DNA of 64,000 bases from Sporosarcina sp. BP05 (GCF_014282005.1 NZ_JACFTD010000009.1:48431-112430); one strand, 5' to 3'. Counted from the stretch's first letter, positions 43,486-52,503 are shown. Numbers and translations: made by a program. The notes: generated from the letters alone by a model not told the origin.

Positions 43486-44274
43486 TCATACGACATATCC
43501 GAGCGATCTTAGTACATTATTCATAAATGATTCCGTATACAAGTAAACTTCCTCACGCTCAGGTTCCTGATAAATGTCATGATACAGCCGTTTCCATTGC
43601 TTATATTGAAACTCAGAAAGTTCCTGCCGGATAAACCATTTCTTAGCAAGCACTATATCTGTGATTTTATCATCTTCTGCAACATGCATGAGCACCGGTA
43701 TGTCATGAATACTTCTTTCATGCTGTGCAACCAATTTCATGAATGATTGTAACTCTTTATACCAGGATACGGTGCATTCATCTTTATATAAGTCGTCTTG
43801 CTTAGCTTCTTCATATAAATCACTATTGCGTGTTAACATCTCTATGCCAATTTCATGATTCAATTTCATGGATGATGAGAATTTTGACAATACGTTCGAA
43901 AATTTAGGCGGCTGATGGCGCAGTGCTAACCATGGGGAGCTAAAAACAGCCCCTGCACATTCAATTTTCTTTCGCTGTAACAGACGCATCACGAAGGTGG
44001 CACCTATTCCATGTCCAATGATGAACAAAGGTAAATTGTCATCGAGACCAACCGCTATTAATTTTTCCACAAATTTAGCGTATGCATCAAATTGCGCATC
44101 GTGGATTTTCCCGACGCCTTCCGCCCCATGTCCGGGTAAATCACCTGTCACGACGTGAAAACCGCTGTTTCGGAGTTTCTGGATTAGCCATGCATTTCTA
44201 CTATGATGTTCGTACACATTATGGACGATGGCCACGACAGCTTTTGGTGGCCCTTCTGCTTCCCATTTCCACAT
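43486..44274 (-). CDS. ytpA: YtpA-like alpha/beta hydrolase lacking the nucleophilic serine
   Basis: A 262-residue alpha/beta hydrolase matching YtpA (lysophospholipase, bacilysocin synthesis in B. subtilis) in start (MWKWEAEGP), length and landmarks: VVTGDLPGHG, AVFSSPWLAL, HVAEDDKITD and RLYHDIYQEPEREEV. GGGGAAG lies eight bases before this ATG; an ATG two codons earlier is less well placed. The nucleophile elbow reads IIGHGIGATF, so Gly replaces Ser at about residue 89 of the expected GHSxG. The acid and histidine of the triad are kept. Classical serine hydrolysis should be impossible, suggesting loss of catalysis or a sequencing error. Confidence 0.85.
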   Translation of the reverse strand: MWKWEAEGPPKAVVAIVHNVYEHHSRNAWLIQKLRNSGFHVVTGDLPGHGAEGVGKIHDAQFDAYAKFVEKLIAVGLDDNLPLFIIGHGIGATFVMRLLQRKKIECAGAVFSSPWLALRHQPPKFSNVLSKFSSSMKLNHEIGIEMLTRNSDLYEEAKQDDLYKDECTVSWYKELQSFMKLVAQHERSIHDIPVLMHVAEDDKITDIVLAKKWFIRQELSEFQYKQWKRLYHDIYQEPEREEVYLYTESFMNNVLRSLGYVV

Positions 44275-44393
44275 GGTCATCTTCCCCTTATCTACCTGGA
44301 TCTTTTATCTATCTATTCCCCTATTTAACTATATTAAAAACCTAATCTTTGTTAGGATAATTATACACTACCTAAAGAAAAGAGGAGAGCATC

Positions 44394-44906
44394 ATGATTT
44401 ATCCCTATAAAGGAAAAACACCTATAATTGATCCGTCCGTTTTCATTGGAGATTTCACGACGATTTCAGGTGATGTGACAATTGGTCCTGAATCGACAAT
44501 TTGGTTCAATACGGTAATCCGGGGTGACGTATCTCCAACAATTATTGGACGTAAAGTAAACATTCAAGACTTATGCTGCCTTCACCAGAGCCCACAGTTC
44601 CCGCTTATCCTTGAAGATGAGGTGACAATCGGACACCAAGTAACATTACATAGTTGTACGGTGAAAAAAGGGGCGCTTATCGGCATGGGCTCTATTATTT
44701 TGGACGGTGCTGAAATTGGCGAAGGGGCGTTCATTGGCGCAGGCAGTCTCGTGCCGCCTGGTAAGAAGATTCCGCCGAATATGCTAGCACTCGGGTCGCC
44801 AGCCAAAGTTGTGCGTGAGCTAAATGACGAAGATCGTGCGGATATGGACCGGATTGTTCAGGAGTACGCCGAAAAAGGGCAGTATTATAAGAGTTTGCAA
44901 CACTAA
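44394..44906 (+). CDS. ytoA: gamma-carbonic-anhydrase-like left-handed beta-helix protein
   Basis: A 170-residue hexapeptide-repeat protein (YtoA/YrdA family). About seven coils (for example VFIGDFTTISGDVTIG, ILEDEVTIGHQVTLH, GALIGMGSIILDGAEIG) form a trimeric beta-helix. The three metal-binding histidines are present: one in DLCCLHQSP and two in VTIGHQVTLHS. The acid needed for strong carbonic anhydrase activity is often missing in this subgroup, so activity is uncertain. The sequence AAAGAGGAGAG precedes the ATG. Divergent from ytpA. Confidence 0.93.
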   Translation: MIYPYKGKTPIIDPSVFIGDFTTISGDVTIGPESTIWFNTVIRGDVSPTIIGRKVNIQDLCCLHQSPQFPLILEDEVTIGHQVTLHSCTVKKGALIGMGSIILDGAEIGEGAFIGAGSLVPPGKKIPPNMLALGSPAKVVRELNDEDRADMDRIVQEYAEKGQYYKSLQH

Positions 44907-44909
44907 TGA

Positions 44910-44943
44910 AAGAGCTGCCCTTGAAGGCAGCTCTTATTTTTTT
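44910..44943 (+). terminator. terminator of ytoA
   Basis: AAGAGCTGCC / GGCAGCTCTT stem followed by ATTTTTTT. Its T-run overlaps the 3' end of the minus-strand microprotein gene. Confidence 0.85.
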
Positions 44944-45032
44944 ACGTATAAAAAGATCACTAAGCCAATTAGCACAAAAAACAAAACAACCCCAACTAGC
45001 AGCAACAAACCTATTAAGCTTAAGGCCCCCAT
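44934..45032 (-). CDS. 32-residue single-pass membrane microprotein
   Basis: A short frame encodes MGALSLIGLLLLVGVV, a further hydrophobic run through LFFVLIGLVIFLY, and a basic end VKK. It is almost entirely one membrane helix. It is supported by an excellent ribosome site (GAGGAGG six bases before the ATG) and by a clean gap between ytoA and metK. Such single-helix peptides can be regulators of membrane complexes or type I toxins; nothing here decides. No antisense-RNA promoter was identified. Its 3' end overlaps the ytoA terminator in convergent orientation. Confidence 0.65.
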   Translation of the reverse strand: MGALSLIGLLLLVGVVLFFVLIGLVIFLYVKK

Positions 45033-45137
45033 ACTTTCTCCTCCTCAATCGTGTTTACTTTATAACAATTGTAACAGTTGATTATTGCTCGTGTAATGAG
45101 AGTGTGTACACTACGCTAAACCAAACATCCTCGAACA

Positions 45138-45182
45138 GAAAAAACGCCGGAAGACAGAGAGACCCTGGCATCCGGCGTTTAT
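45138..45182 (-). terminator. terminator of metK
   Basis: AAACGCCGGA / TCCGGCGTTT, a 10-bp perfect stem with a larger loop, followed on the minus strand by TTTTTCTG. Confidence 0.85.
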
Positions 45183-45188
45183 ACTAAA

Positions 45189-46385
45189 TTATTTCCCTGC
45201 TAACTCTTTCAATGCACCAGCTTTATCCGTTTGTTCCCACGGCAGATCAATGTCTGTACGGCCGAAGTGACCGTATGCAGCTGTTTGTTTGTAAATCGGG
45301 CGGCGTAGATCGAGCATTTTGATGATACCTGCTGGACGAAGGTCAAACAGTCCACGTGTAAGCTCAACAAGTTTACTTTCCTCTATAGTGCCTGTCCCAA
45401 ATGTATCGATAGAAATCGATACGGGTTGTGCAACACCGATTGCATAAGCAAGTTGCACTTCACAACGATCTGCAAGTCCTGCAGCAACGATGTTCTTCGC
45501 AACATAACGAGCGGCATATGAAGCTGAACGGTCCACTTTCGTCGCATCTTTCCCTGAAAACGCACCGCCGCCATGACGCGCATAACCACCGTATGTATCC
45601 ACGATGATTTTACGGCCAGTAAGACCTGCATCTCCTTGGGGTCCGCCTATTACGAAACGGCCAGTTGGGTTGATGAAGTACTTCGTGTCTTCATCAATTA
45701 AATTAGTTGGTACAACTGGGTTAATGACGACTTCTTTAATGTCGCGCTGGATTTGCTCAAGTGTTATTTCTGGGTGATGTTGCGCTGAAATAACAATCGT
45801 ATCGATTCGTACAGGTTTATTGTTTTCATCATATTCAACAGTCACTTGTGTTTTTCCATCTGGGCGAAGATACGTAAGCGTTTCATCTTTACGCACTTGT
45901 GCAAGTCGGAATGATAATTTATGGGCTAAGCTAATTGGTAACGGCATCAGTTCCGGTGTTTCATTACAAGCGTAACCGAACATCAAACCTTGGTCACCTG
46001 CTCCAATTGCTTCAAGTTCATCATCAGTCATTGAACCTTCACGCGCTTCAAGTGCTTGGTCAACACCTGCAGCGATGTCAGCTGATTGTTCATCGATCGC
46101 AGTTAAAACTGCCGATGTTTCCCAATCAAAACCGTATTTCGCACGTACATAACCAATTTCTTTAACAGTTTCACGCACAACTTTCGGAATATCGACATAT
46201 GTTGTCGTCGTAATTTCCCCTGCAACTAGAACAAGTCCTGTTGTAATTGTCGTTTCACAAGCAACACGTGCGTTCGGGTCTTCTGCCAATATTGCATCTA
46301 GAATAGCATCCGAAATTTGGTCACACATTTTGTCTGGGTGTCCTTCAGTTACCGATTCTGAAGTAAATAGTCTGCGGTTTGTCAT
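45189..46385 (-). CDS. metK: S-adenosylmethionine synthetase
   Basis: Makes SAM from methionine and ATP in the cytosol. At 398 residues it has full length. Signature hexapeptide [11 protein letters not shown] (about 117-127) and the P-loop-like nonapeptide GGGAFSGKD (about 273-281) are intact, as is the N-terminal [13 protein letters not shown] with the catalytic histidine. AAGGAGG precedes the ATG. Expression is controlled by the SAM riboswitch upstream, forming a product feedback loop. Divergent from pckA as in B. subtilis. Confidence 0.98.
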   Translation of the reverse strand: MTNRRLFTSESVTEGHPDKMCDQISDAILDAILAEDPNARVACETTITTGLVLVAGEITTTTYVDIPKVVRETVKEIGYVRAKYGFDWETSAVLTAIDEQSADIAAGVDQALEAREGSMTDDELEAIGAGDQGLMFGYACNETPELMPLPISLAHKLSFRLAQVRKDETLTYLRPDGKTQVTVEYDENNKPVRIDTIVISAQHHPEITLEQIQRDIKEVVINPVVPTNLIDEDTKYFINPTGRFVIGGPQGDAGLTGRKIIVDTYGGYARHGGGAFSGKDATKVDRSASYAARYVAKNIVAAGLADRCEVQLAYAIGVAQPVSISIDTFGTGTIEESKLVELTRGLFDLRPAGIIKMLDLRRPIYKQTAAYGHFGRTDIDLPWEQTDKAGALKELAGK

Positions 46386-46514
46386 TTTATTTCCTCCTTA
46401 TATCCTACGAGATTGATACGGTACTCATATGTCCCATGTAGAGTCTTTTCGATATGAAGAGACTACAAGCCATTGCGAGCTCTATACACGAGGATTAAGG
46501 GCGATATCATATAA

Positions 46515-46692
46515 AAAGCCCTTCGCTCACGTACTAATACATGAGGAAAGGCATGATTTCATAAGCACCTTTCACTCTTATCATACAAGGACAGTGCCTT
46601 GCTACAGGTTTGGCACCTTCGCGCAGACAAAATGTCTTTGCAGGTTGCCGGGTTTCATTGGGCCTGACCCCTCCACCAGCTCGGGATAAGAG
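46515..46692 (-). promoter_or_regulatory. SAM-I riboswitch (S-box) of metK with terminator
   Basis: On the minus strand the aptamer opens CTCTTATCCCGAG, continues with the conserved CAATGAAACCCGGCAACC and GGTGCCAA blocks, and closes with GATAAGAG, complementary to its start (46575-46692). The expression platform contains a hairpin with arms CCTTTC...GAAGGG followed by CTTTTT (about 46515-46553). SAM binding should stabilise the terminator form and switch metK off. Confidence 0.95.
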
Positions 46693-46774
46693 TATCCGTT
46701 CAACTATACATGGTACGAAAAATCTTGTTGCATGTCAAATCTTTTTACCCATTTCACGTATAAATACTTGAGGT

Positions 46775-46820
46775 TTGAATTAGTATAGATTATTATTCTT
46801 AATGTGTTATACTAATTCAA
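46775..46820 (+). promoter_or_regulatory. CcpN operator region of pckA
   Basis: TGTGTTATACT (46803-46813) fits the CcpN site pattern TRTGHYATAYW exactly, as recalled from B. subtilis gapB and pckA. It lies inside a perfect 13-bp inverted repeat, TTGAATTAGTATA (46775-46787) and TATACTAATTCAA (46808-46820), 20 bases apart. The arrangement suggests two facing repressor sites around the promoter, keeping pckA off during glycolytic growth. Confidence 0.7.
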
Positions 46821-46874
46821 TAATGTGATGACACCCAATTGATTGGGACTATATGCAAAGGACGGTACATACTT

Positions 46875-48461
46875 ATGATATCTGCGAAAATTAGTGATGA
46901 CCTTAACAAACTTCTTTCTGGTAAGAATGTAAACATTCAACTTTCAGTTCCACAACTTGTTGAAAAAGCGATTTCACGTGGTGAAGCTCAATTGACATCA
47001 GACGGAGCGGTTACGGCTCAGACAGGAAAATATACAGGTCGTTCACCTAAGGACAAATATATTGTTGAGGAAGCGTCCTCCAAAGACAAAATCGATTGGG
47101 GCAACGTCAATCGTCCAATCTCTTCTGAAATTTTTGATTCCTTATACACTAAAGTAATTACACATTTAAAAGCAAAAGACGAGCTGTTCGTCTTCAAAGG
47201 TTTCGCTGGCGCAGATCCAGCTTCACAATTATCCATTCAAGTTGTGAATGAATTTGCATGGCATAACCTGTTTGTACACAACTTGTTCATCCGCCCAACT
47301 GAAGAAGAGCTCATGAAACATGAATCACAATTCACAATCGTTTCGGCTCCTTCATTTAAAGCAAATCCTGCAATCGATGGTACGAATTCAGAGACATTCA
47401 TTATCGTATCGATGGAAAAACGCATTGTACTTATCGGCGGAACTGAATACGCTGGCGAAATGAAAAAATCAATCTTCTCAATCATGAACTACTTGCTTCC
47501 TGAAAAGGGAATTATGCCAATGCACTGTTCAGCAAACGTTGGTGAAGACGGCGATGTTGCTCTATTTTTCGGTCTTTCTGGAACAGGGAAAACAACACTT
47601 TCTGCAGATGCAAACCGTAAATTGATCGGCGATGACGAGCACGGCTGGTCTGACACTGGCGTCTTCAATATCGAAGGCGGTTGTTACGCAAAATGTATTA
47701 ATTTATCACAAGAAAAAGAACCTGAAATTTTCGGCGCAATTCGTTTTGGTTCCGTTTTGGAAAACGTTGTCGTAGACCCGGAAACACGCATTCCTGATTA
47801 CGATGATGGTTCATTGACTGAAAATACCCGTGCGGCTTATCCTATCCAAGCAATTGATAACATCGTTGACCCTTCTGTTGCTGGTCATCCGAAAACAATT
47901 GTGTTCTTGACAGCAGATGCATTCGGCGTATTACCTCCAATCTCGAAATTAACAAAAGAGCAAGCAATGTATCACTTCCTTAGTGGTTTCACTTCGAAAC
48001 TTGCAGGAACTGAGCGTGGCGTTACATCACCTGAAGCAACGTTCTCAACATGCTTTGGTTCACCTTTCCTTCCACTTCCAGCGACAGTATACGCTGAAAT
48101 GCTTGGGAAGAAAATTGATGAACATGATGCACAAGTTTTCCTTGTTAACACAGGCTGGACTGGCGGCGTCTACGGCGTTGGTAAACGTATGAGTCTTAAA
48201 TATACGCGCGCTATGGTTCAGGCAGCTCTCGCAGGAGAACTGAACGACGTTGAAACAGAAACGAACGGCGTATTCGGTCTTGAAATGCCAACATCCATTA
48301 AAGGCGTTCCCACAGAAGTATTGAACCCGCGCAATGCATGGGCTGACGGCGAAGCTTACGACGTAAAAGCAAACGAATTGGCAAACATGTTCCATGAGAA
48401 CTTTAAGAAATTCGGTATGGTATCTGAAGAAATTACGCTTAAAGGCGGACCAATTGCATAA
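46875..48461 (+). CDS. pckA: phosphoenolpyruvate carboxykinase (ATP)
   Basis: Gluconeogenic enzyme converting oxaloacetate and ATP to phosphoenolpyruvate. The ATG of [14 protein letters not shown] is used (AAAGGACGG about ten bases upstream); the longer open frame upstream is non-coding leader. The 528 residues include [11 protein letters not shown], the kinase P-loop [13 protein letters not shown] (from about 233), IGDDEHGW with metal ligands and [16 protein letters not shown] terminator follows. The CcpN site upstream indicates catabolite repression. Confidence 0.97.
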   Translation: MISAKISDDLNKLLSGKNVNIQLSVPQLVEKAISRGEAQLTSDGAVTAQTGKYTGRSPKDKYIVEEASSKDKIDWGNVNRPISSEIFDSLYTKVITHLKAKDELFVFKGFAGADPASQLSIQVVNEFAWHNLFVHNLFIRPTEEELMKHESQFTIVSAPSFKANPAIDGTNSETFIIVSMEKRIVLIGGTEYAGEMKKSIFSIMNYLLPEKGIMPMHCSANVGEDGDVALFFGLSGTGKTTLSADANRKLIGDDEHGWSDTGVFNIEGGCYAKCINLSQEKEPEIFGAIRFGSVLENVVVDPETRIPDYDDGSLTENTRAAYPIQAIDNIVDPSVAGHPKTIVFLTADAFGVLPPISKLTKEQAMYHFLSGFTSKLAGTERGVTSPEATFSTCFGSPFLPLPATVYAEMLGKKIDEHDAQVFLVNTGWTGGVYGVGKRMSLKYTRAMVQAALAGELNDVETETNGVFGLEMPTSIKGVPTEVLNPRNAWADGEAYDVKANELANMFHENFKKFGMVSEEITLKGGPIA

Positions 48462-48471
48462 TTATCAAATT

Positions 48472-48510
48472 AAACAGTGTAGCACATTGAATGTGCTACA
48501 CTGTTTTTTT
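48472..48510 (+). terminator. terminator of pckA
   Basis: ACAGTGTAGCACAT / ATGTGCTACACTGT, a 14-bp perfect stem with a TTTTTTT run. Confidence 0.92.
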
Positions 48511-48576
48511 GTGTATTGGATTTGTAGCTGCAAATCCGTACCTCTAACTGCAACTTCATTTTATTCAAAAAACCAC

Positions 48577-49368
48577 TTATTTCCCTTGTCTCCTCATCCA
48601 ACTACATAAATCACGAACAAGCTGTGCATTCATCACGGGCGGTATAAAGTGCGTATACGCTGGGAAATACCATGTCTCGTACACTTTTTTATGTTCACGC
48701 AGTGCGTTTTCCAGCAATACCGCCTGTTGAAATGACACGTTCTCGTCGATCATGCCATGAATAATAAGTACGGGTGCAGCGATTTCATCCACGCGAAACA
48801 AAGCCGTACGGTTCCTATATTCATCTGGCATATTATTTGGTGTGCCGCCGATAACTCTTTTCATCATCCGCCGCATGTCTTTCCGTTCATGGTATGTAAA
48901 TACGATATCGGATACACCAGACCATGTGACCACCGACGTAATATCTTCACGTAAAATTGCTGTCCAAAGAGCCATTATACCGCCTCGCGAAAACGCAAAC
49001 AAGTGAATTTTCTCCACGTTTGTCTTCGGATTTTGCTTCAGTACATCAACCGCGTTCACTGCATCCTGACGATCGGCACCTGCAAACTCATCCCGTCCCT
49101 CACCTCCACGGTTCCCGCGATAATAAGGAGCAAAAACAACAAATCCTTGCGAAGCAAACTGTGCAATTCGAGCAGGGCGAACCATACCGATATGCTGCAT
49201 GCCGCCTCGCAAGTAAATGATGCCCTCATAGTTCCCTTCTGTAATTGGTTCTGCCATGAGTCCTTTCACCTTTAACCCATCTGACAAATATGTAATTTCT
49301 TCAAGCGAAACATGCGGGTTTGGGGATGGGTATGGCCTTCGATGCATAATCAAACCATCATGAATCAT
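48577..49368 (-). CDS. ytmA: alpha/beta hydrolase, prolyl-oligopeptidase-like (YtmA)
   Basis: A 263-residue S9-type alpha/beta hydrolase resembling YtmA. The nucleophile elbow is AFSRGG (serine near 125), with PVLIIHGMIDENVSFQQ carrying the acid and FPAYTHFIPP the histidine, so unlike the YtpA-like gene its triad is complete. It has no signal peptide. The N-terminal 20 residues are rather polar and the start might be a little later. It overlaps ytkD upstream by 11 bases, as one operon. Substrate unknown. Confidence 0.9.
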   Translation of the reverse strand: MIHDGLIMHRRPYPSPNPHVSLEEITYLSDGLKVKGLMAEPITEGNYEGIIYLRGGMQHIGMVRPARIAQFASQGFVVFAPYYRGNRGGEGRDEFAGADRQDAVNAVDVLKQNPKTNVEKIHLFAFSRGGIMALWTAILREDITSVVTWSGVSDIVFTYHERKDMRRMMKRVIGGTPNNMPDEYRNRTALFRVDEIAAPVLIIHGMIDENVSFQQAVLLENALREHKKVYETWYFPAYTHFIPPVMNAQLVRDLCSWMRRQGK

Positions 49369-49828
49369 GTTCTTCTACCCACTTTCTTAATGTTTCCATG
49401 CCTGTATCTTTCATAAGGAAACTCAATTCTTCACACTGGTCAAGTTCTTCATTAGTCATCCACATAGCTCCTTCCGTTTCATGAAGGACTGGATTTTCAT
49501 CGATTTCCGCAACTTTTCCTGTAAAAACAGCTTTGCAAAATGTACTATTGCTTCGAACGACATACTCTGCAAATTTCACCAGATTTATAATCGTCACACC
49601 TGTTTCTTCAATCGTTTCACGTATAACCGCTTCCTCGATTGTTTCTCCATGCTCTGCTTTACCGCCTGGAAATTCAACGCCTCGAACTGAATGCCGAGTA
49701 AGTAACCATTTACCATTATGTTTGAGGATAACAAGGACATGCCGAGCTGGCATTCCAAATTTATTTGCTTCGAAAGTCAGCTCGACACGACCACCATTTA
49801 CATCATCGAAGATAAGCATTGCATTCAC
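49358..49828 (-). CDS. ytkD: YtkD-like NUDIX nucleoside triphosphatase
   Basis: A 156-residue Nudix enzyme of the YtkD type, thought to sanitise 8-oxo-dGTP or remove RNA 5' phosphates in Bacillus. The Nudix box begins GGKAEHGETIEEA and ends RETIEETG. RHVLVILKHNGKWLLTRH precedes it as in YtkD. The neighbours (ytmA, dps, pckA) reproduce the Bacillus arrangement loosely. A 37-base gap separates it from the small gene upstream. Confidence 0.9.
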   Translation of the reverse strand: MNAMLIFDDVNGGRVELTFEANKFGMPARHVLVILKHNGKWLLTRHSVRGVEFPGGKAEHGETIEEAVIRETIEETGVTIINLVKFAEYVVRSNSTFCKAVFTGKVAEIDENPVLHETEGAMWMTNEELDQCEELSFLMKDTGMETLRKWVEEHDS

Positions 49829-49865
49829 GTCCTTTCAACCAGTGTAGCGAAGGACAGCAATCCTT

Positions 49866-50174
49866 TCAACGAAAATACGGAAGCTTTTCGATAAAACGCT
49901 TCGACTTGTCATCTGTAAATTCATGAATAAGCGCATAGATTTTCATCGTACGTTGATCGACGTTGTAATTATTTCGACCAAAATGATAAGGCATAAACGG
50001 TAAGTGCGACCTCAGGAAATTTCGGAATTCAAGTTCATCTATCTGTTTAAATAAACGTTGAAAAATTGGAACATACTCACTTTCAACGTTGACTTCAAAT
50101 TCCCATGGGGAATCATCCGGGTAATTGTATACTTGCTGATTTACGACAGAAACGTACATTTTGTATTTCTCCAT
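49866..50174 (-). CDS. conserved hypothetical protein
   Basis: A 102-residue soluble protein beginning MEKYKMYVSVVNQQVYNYPDD, with AAGGATGG seven bases upstream; an upstream extension of 18 codons lacks a ribosome site. It is rich in aromatic residues (FEVNVESEYVPIFQRLFKQI, then FRNFLRSHLPFMPYH). I know similar unnamed proteins next to ytkD in Bacillales, but no function. It is on the same strand as ytkD and ytmA and could be co-transcribed. Confidence 0.75.
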   Translation of the reverse strand: MEKYKMYVSVVNQQVYNYPDDSPWEFEVNVESEYVPIFQRLFKQIDELEFRNFLRSHLPFMPYHFGRNNYNVDQRTMKIYALIHEFTDDKSKRFIEKLPYFR

Positions 50175-50262
50175 GCTACACCATCCTTTTTTCTTTTTAG
50201 CATGGCTTACTATGAAAAAAGCATGCATCCCCTTTTACTGGAGATACATGCTTTACTGCGAT

Positions 50263-50445
50263 TTACGCTTGTACGTCAAACGAGGCTCCCTTATGAGGAT
50301 GGGCCGCAACAGGCTGATTTGATAAACTTTTCAACATATCTGTTGCCGCTGCAGTGTTCATTGATAGTGCATTATTTAACACGCTCATCTGAACAGTCGA
50401 TTGTAAACTTCTCAATTGACTTGCCATGATGGAATTCATATCCAC
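50263..50445 (-). CDS. YjfB-family protein (putative motility protein)
   Basis: A 60-residue protein starting at GTG (MDMNSIMASQLRSLQ) with AAGGAG nine bases upstream. The pattern of MASQL, then VQMSVLNNALSMNTAAATDML is characteristic of the YjfB family found in flagellated Bacilli. The name putative motility protein rests on genomic association, and there is no flagellar gene nearby here. Probably a short helical protein. Confidence 0.85.
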   Translation of the reverse strand: MDMNSIMASQLRSLQSTVQMSVLNNALSMNTAAATDMLKSLSNQPVAAHPHKGASFDVQA

Positions 50446-50508
50446 TTGCCATCACTCCTTTCACCAACCTATTATCGGCATTTATCTACGTTTTTCAATG
50501 AAAAGCAA

Positions 50509-50958
50509 TTAATTATTGCCTTCACCAAGGAATGCATTGAGCATCCATTGATGTTTTTCGATACTCTGATGGGTCGCATTCAACAAGTCTTCCGTCATGC
50601 CATCGCCATCTTTCGCGGCCAACTCCATGCCTTTTTTCAATGATTTCATAATTTCACCGAAGTCACTGGCGACGGTTTTCACCATTTCATCGGTCTTTTC
50701 TTTACCTGTCGCTTCTTTCACGACAGACTGTTCCAGATGTTCTTTCAACGTAGCTACCGGCATTCCGCCAAGTGTCAATATACGTTCTGCGATTTCGTCC
50801 ATATGCAATGTCGCTTCATTGTAGAGTTCTTCGAATTTTACATGCAAAGTGAAAAATTGATGTCCTTTTACATACCAGTGATAATTGTGGAGCTTCGCAT
50901 ACATGACTGACCATGTGGATACTTGGACATTCAATTCATTGATAAGTTCTTTCGACAT
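50509..50958 (-). CDS. dps: Dps-family ferritin-like DNA-protection protein
   Basis: A 149-residue four-helix-bundle protein that forms a 12-subunit shell, oxidises Fe2+ with hydrogen peroxide and stores iron. The inter-subunit ferroxidase ligands are visible: LHNYHWYVKGHQFFTLH (two histidines), and HVKFEELYNEATLHMDEIAER (Asp and Glu). GGGGAG precedes the ATG. Upstream GTTTAT and GTGGTA-like boxes 13 bases apart faintly resemble a sigma-B promoter; I saw no PerR box. Divergent from yidD. Confidence 0.95.
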   Translation of the reverse strand: MSKELINELNVQVSTWSVMYAKLHNYHWYVKGHQFFTLHVKFEELYNEATLHMDEIAERILTLGGMPVATLKEHLEQSVVKEATGKEKTDEMVKTVASDFGEIMKSLKKGMELAAKDGDGMTEDLLNATHQSIEKHQWMLNAFLGEGNN

Positions 50959-51059
50959 AAAAATCTCTCCCCTTTTTGTTAAATATAATTCGTCTCTCTG
51001 TTAATTTACCACTGAAGCATCTACAATAAACATCGAAGCATTTATAAGGAGTTTTTTAA

Positions 51060-51290
51060 ATGAAAAAGATTTTAATTGGTTTTATTAAACTTTATCAAAA
51101 AGTGATTTCACCACTTACACCACCTTCATGCCGTTTCTATCCCACTTGTTCTCACTATGGGATTGAGGCAGTCGAAAAGCATGGTGCACTAAAGGGTTCA
51201 TGGCTTGCCATACGTCGAATTTCAAAATGCCATCCGTTCCATGAGGGTGGATTTGATCCTGTTCCAGATAATGATGTGCATAAAAACTAA
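51060..51290 (+). CDS. yidD: membrane protein insertion efficiency factor YidD
   Basis: A 76-residue small cationic protein. The three-cysteine family block [21 protein letters not shown] is at about 22-42, followed by [16 protein letters not shown]. YidD assists the YidC/Sec membrane insertion pathway at the inner leaflet. AAGGAG is ten bases before the ATG. In many bacteria yidD sits by rnpA/yidC; here, as ytjA in B. subtilis, it stands apart. Confidence 0.96.
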   Translation: MKKILIGFIKLYQKVISPLTPPSCRFYPTCSHYGIEAVEKHGALKGSWLAIRRISKCHPFHEGGFDPVPDNDVHKN

Positions 51291-51408
51291 TTTCTTTAGA
51301 CAAAACGGATTGACATAATCGTCGAGCCGTTTTTTTCGATTAAAATAAAATCGCTTATTTAGTTGCCAAATCAGAAACTCTCTTGTATGATAAAAAAGTC
51401 AGTTAGAC

Positions 51409-51429
51409 AAATCGTAATCATTACTATTA
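51409..51429 (+). promoter_or_regulatory. Zur box upstream of the zinc-binding lipoprotein gene
   Basis: ATCGTAATCATTACTATTA closely matches the Bacillus Zur palindrome form AAATCGTAATNATTACGATTT. It is 21 bases before the start codon, where bound Zur would block transcription in zinc-replete cells. Confidence 0.8.
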
Positions 51430-51449
51430 AGACGCGGAGGATATATCTA

Positions 51450-52433
51450 ATGAATAAGAAACTATTTTTTATCATTTCATTACTAACAATTATTCTACTC
51501 AGTGCTTGTGGCGCTAAATCCACATCTACAGAAAAAGTGGCAACTGGGACAAAGAAATTGTCTATTTTTACAACGGTATACCCACTTCAATACTTTACAG
51601 AACGAATTGGTGGCGAATACGTTGATGTCAAATCCATCTATCCCGCCGGTGCGGATGAACATACTTTTGATCCTACACAAAAAGATATGATGGGACTTGC
51701 CGACTCGGATTTATTTTTCTATATCGGACTTGGCCTTGAAGGTTTTGTGGAAAATGCGGAGAAAACGCTGAAAAATGAACATGTAAAAATGATTGCAACA
51801 GCGGAGGCAATTCCTGATGAGATGTTGGATGAAGGTCATAGCGATGAAGGTCACAACGAAGATGCTAAGCATGATGAGCAAGGACACGAAGGTCATAATC
51901 ATGGCGTTGTCGATCCTCATGTATGGATTTCACCACTGCTTAGTGTCGAACTTGCGACTTCTATCAAAGATGCATTAATTGTATCAAAACCTGAAATGAA
52001 AGACGAATTCGAGAAGAACTATGAACAACTGAAGGTAGAACTTGTCGAACTCGATAGCAAATTTAAAGTTATGGCTTCCAATGTACCTTCTAAGACATTT
52101 TTTGTCTCACATGCGTCATTTGGTTATCTTGCCGATTCATATGGACTTGAACAAGTCGCGATTGCAGGACTGAACTCACAAAGCGAGCCTTCACAAAAAC
52201 AATTAGCACAAATTGTAAAAGAAGCAAAAGACAAAAACATCCACTATGTGCTATTTGAACAGAATGTATCATCGAAGCTAACAAATGTCGTACGGAAAGA
52301 ACTTGGCGCTGAATCACTCATGCTCCATAATCTTGGCATATTGACAGTGGATGATGTAAAAAACAACGAAGACTATTTTTCTTTGATGGAACAAAACATT
52401 GAAACGCTGAAGATAGCGTTAAGTGGAAAGTAA
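51450..52433 (+). CDS. znuA: zinc ABC transporter substrate-binding lipoprotein (ZnuA/AdcA-like)
   Basis: A cluster A-I metal-binding protein of 327 residues. It begins MNKKLFFIISLLTIILLSAC, a lipoprotein signal with lipidated Cys20, and has GCGGAGG upstream. Zinc ligands are indicated by the histidine of DEHTFDPTQKD, DPHVWISP, SHASFGYL and late FEQNVSSK. Between about 125 and 155 lies a histidine/acid-rich loop (GHSDEGHNEDAKHDEQGHEGHNH) diagnostic of zinc rather than manganese. It is a lone gene; the permease and ATPase are not nearby. A Zur box sits just upstream. Confidence 0.93.
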   Translation: MNKKLFFIISLLTIILLSACGAKSTSTEKVATGTKKLSIFTTVYPLQYFTERIGGEYVDVKSIYPAGADEHTFDPTQKDMMGLADSDLFFYIGLGLEGFVENAEKTLKNEHVKMIATAEAIPDEMLDEGHSDEGHNEDAKHDEQGHEGHNHGVVDPHVWISPLLSVELATSIKDALIVSKPEMKDEFEKNYEQLKVELVELDSKFKVMASNVPSKTFFVSHASFGYLADSYGLEQVAIAGLNSQSEPSQKQLAQIVKEAKDKNIHYVLFEQNVSSKLTNVVRKELGAESLMLHNLGILTVDDVKNNEDYFSLMEQNIETLKIALSGK

Positions 52434-52440
52434 AAGAAGA

Positions 52441-52493
52441 AAGGCTGTCCCGTATGCCAGGTTTAATCTGGCATATGGGACAGCCTTTTTTTG
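52441..52493 (+). terminator. terminator of znuA
   Basis: AAGGCTGTCCC-TATGCCAG pairs with CTGGCATA-GGGACAGCCTT (one bulge), then TTTTTTT. It is the last feature before the tandem repeat region. Confidence 0.92.
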
Positions 52494-52503
52494 TGTTTGA
52501 GTG

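Noticed and set aside
44906..45187. 93-codon plus-strand frame between ytoA and metK
   Set aside because: It begins inside the ytoA terminator, lacks a ribosome site and opposes the better supported microprotein and the metK terminator.
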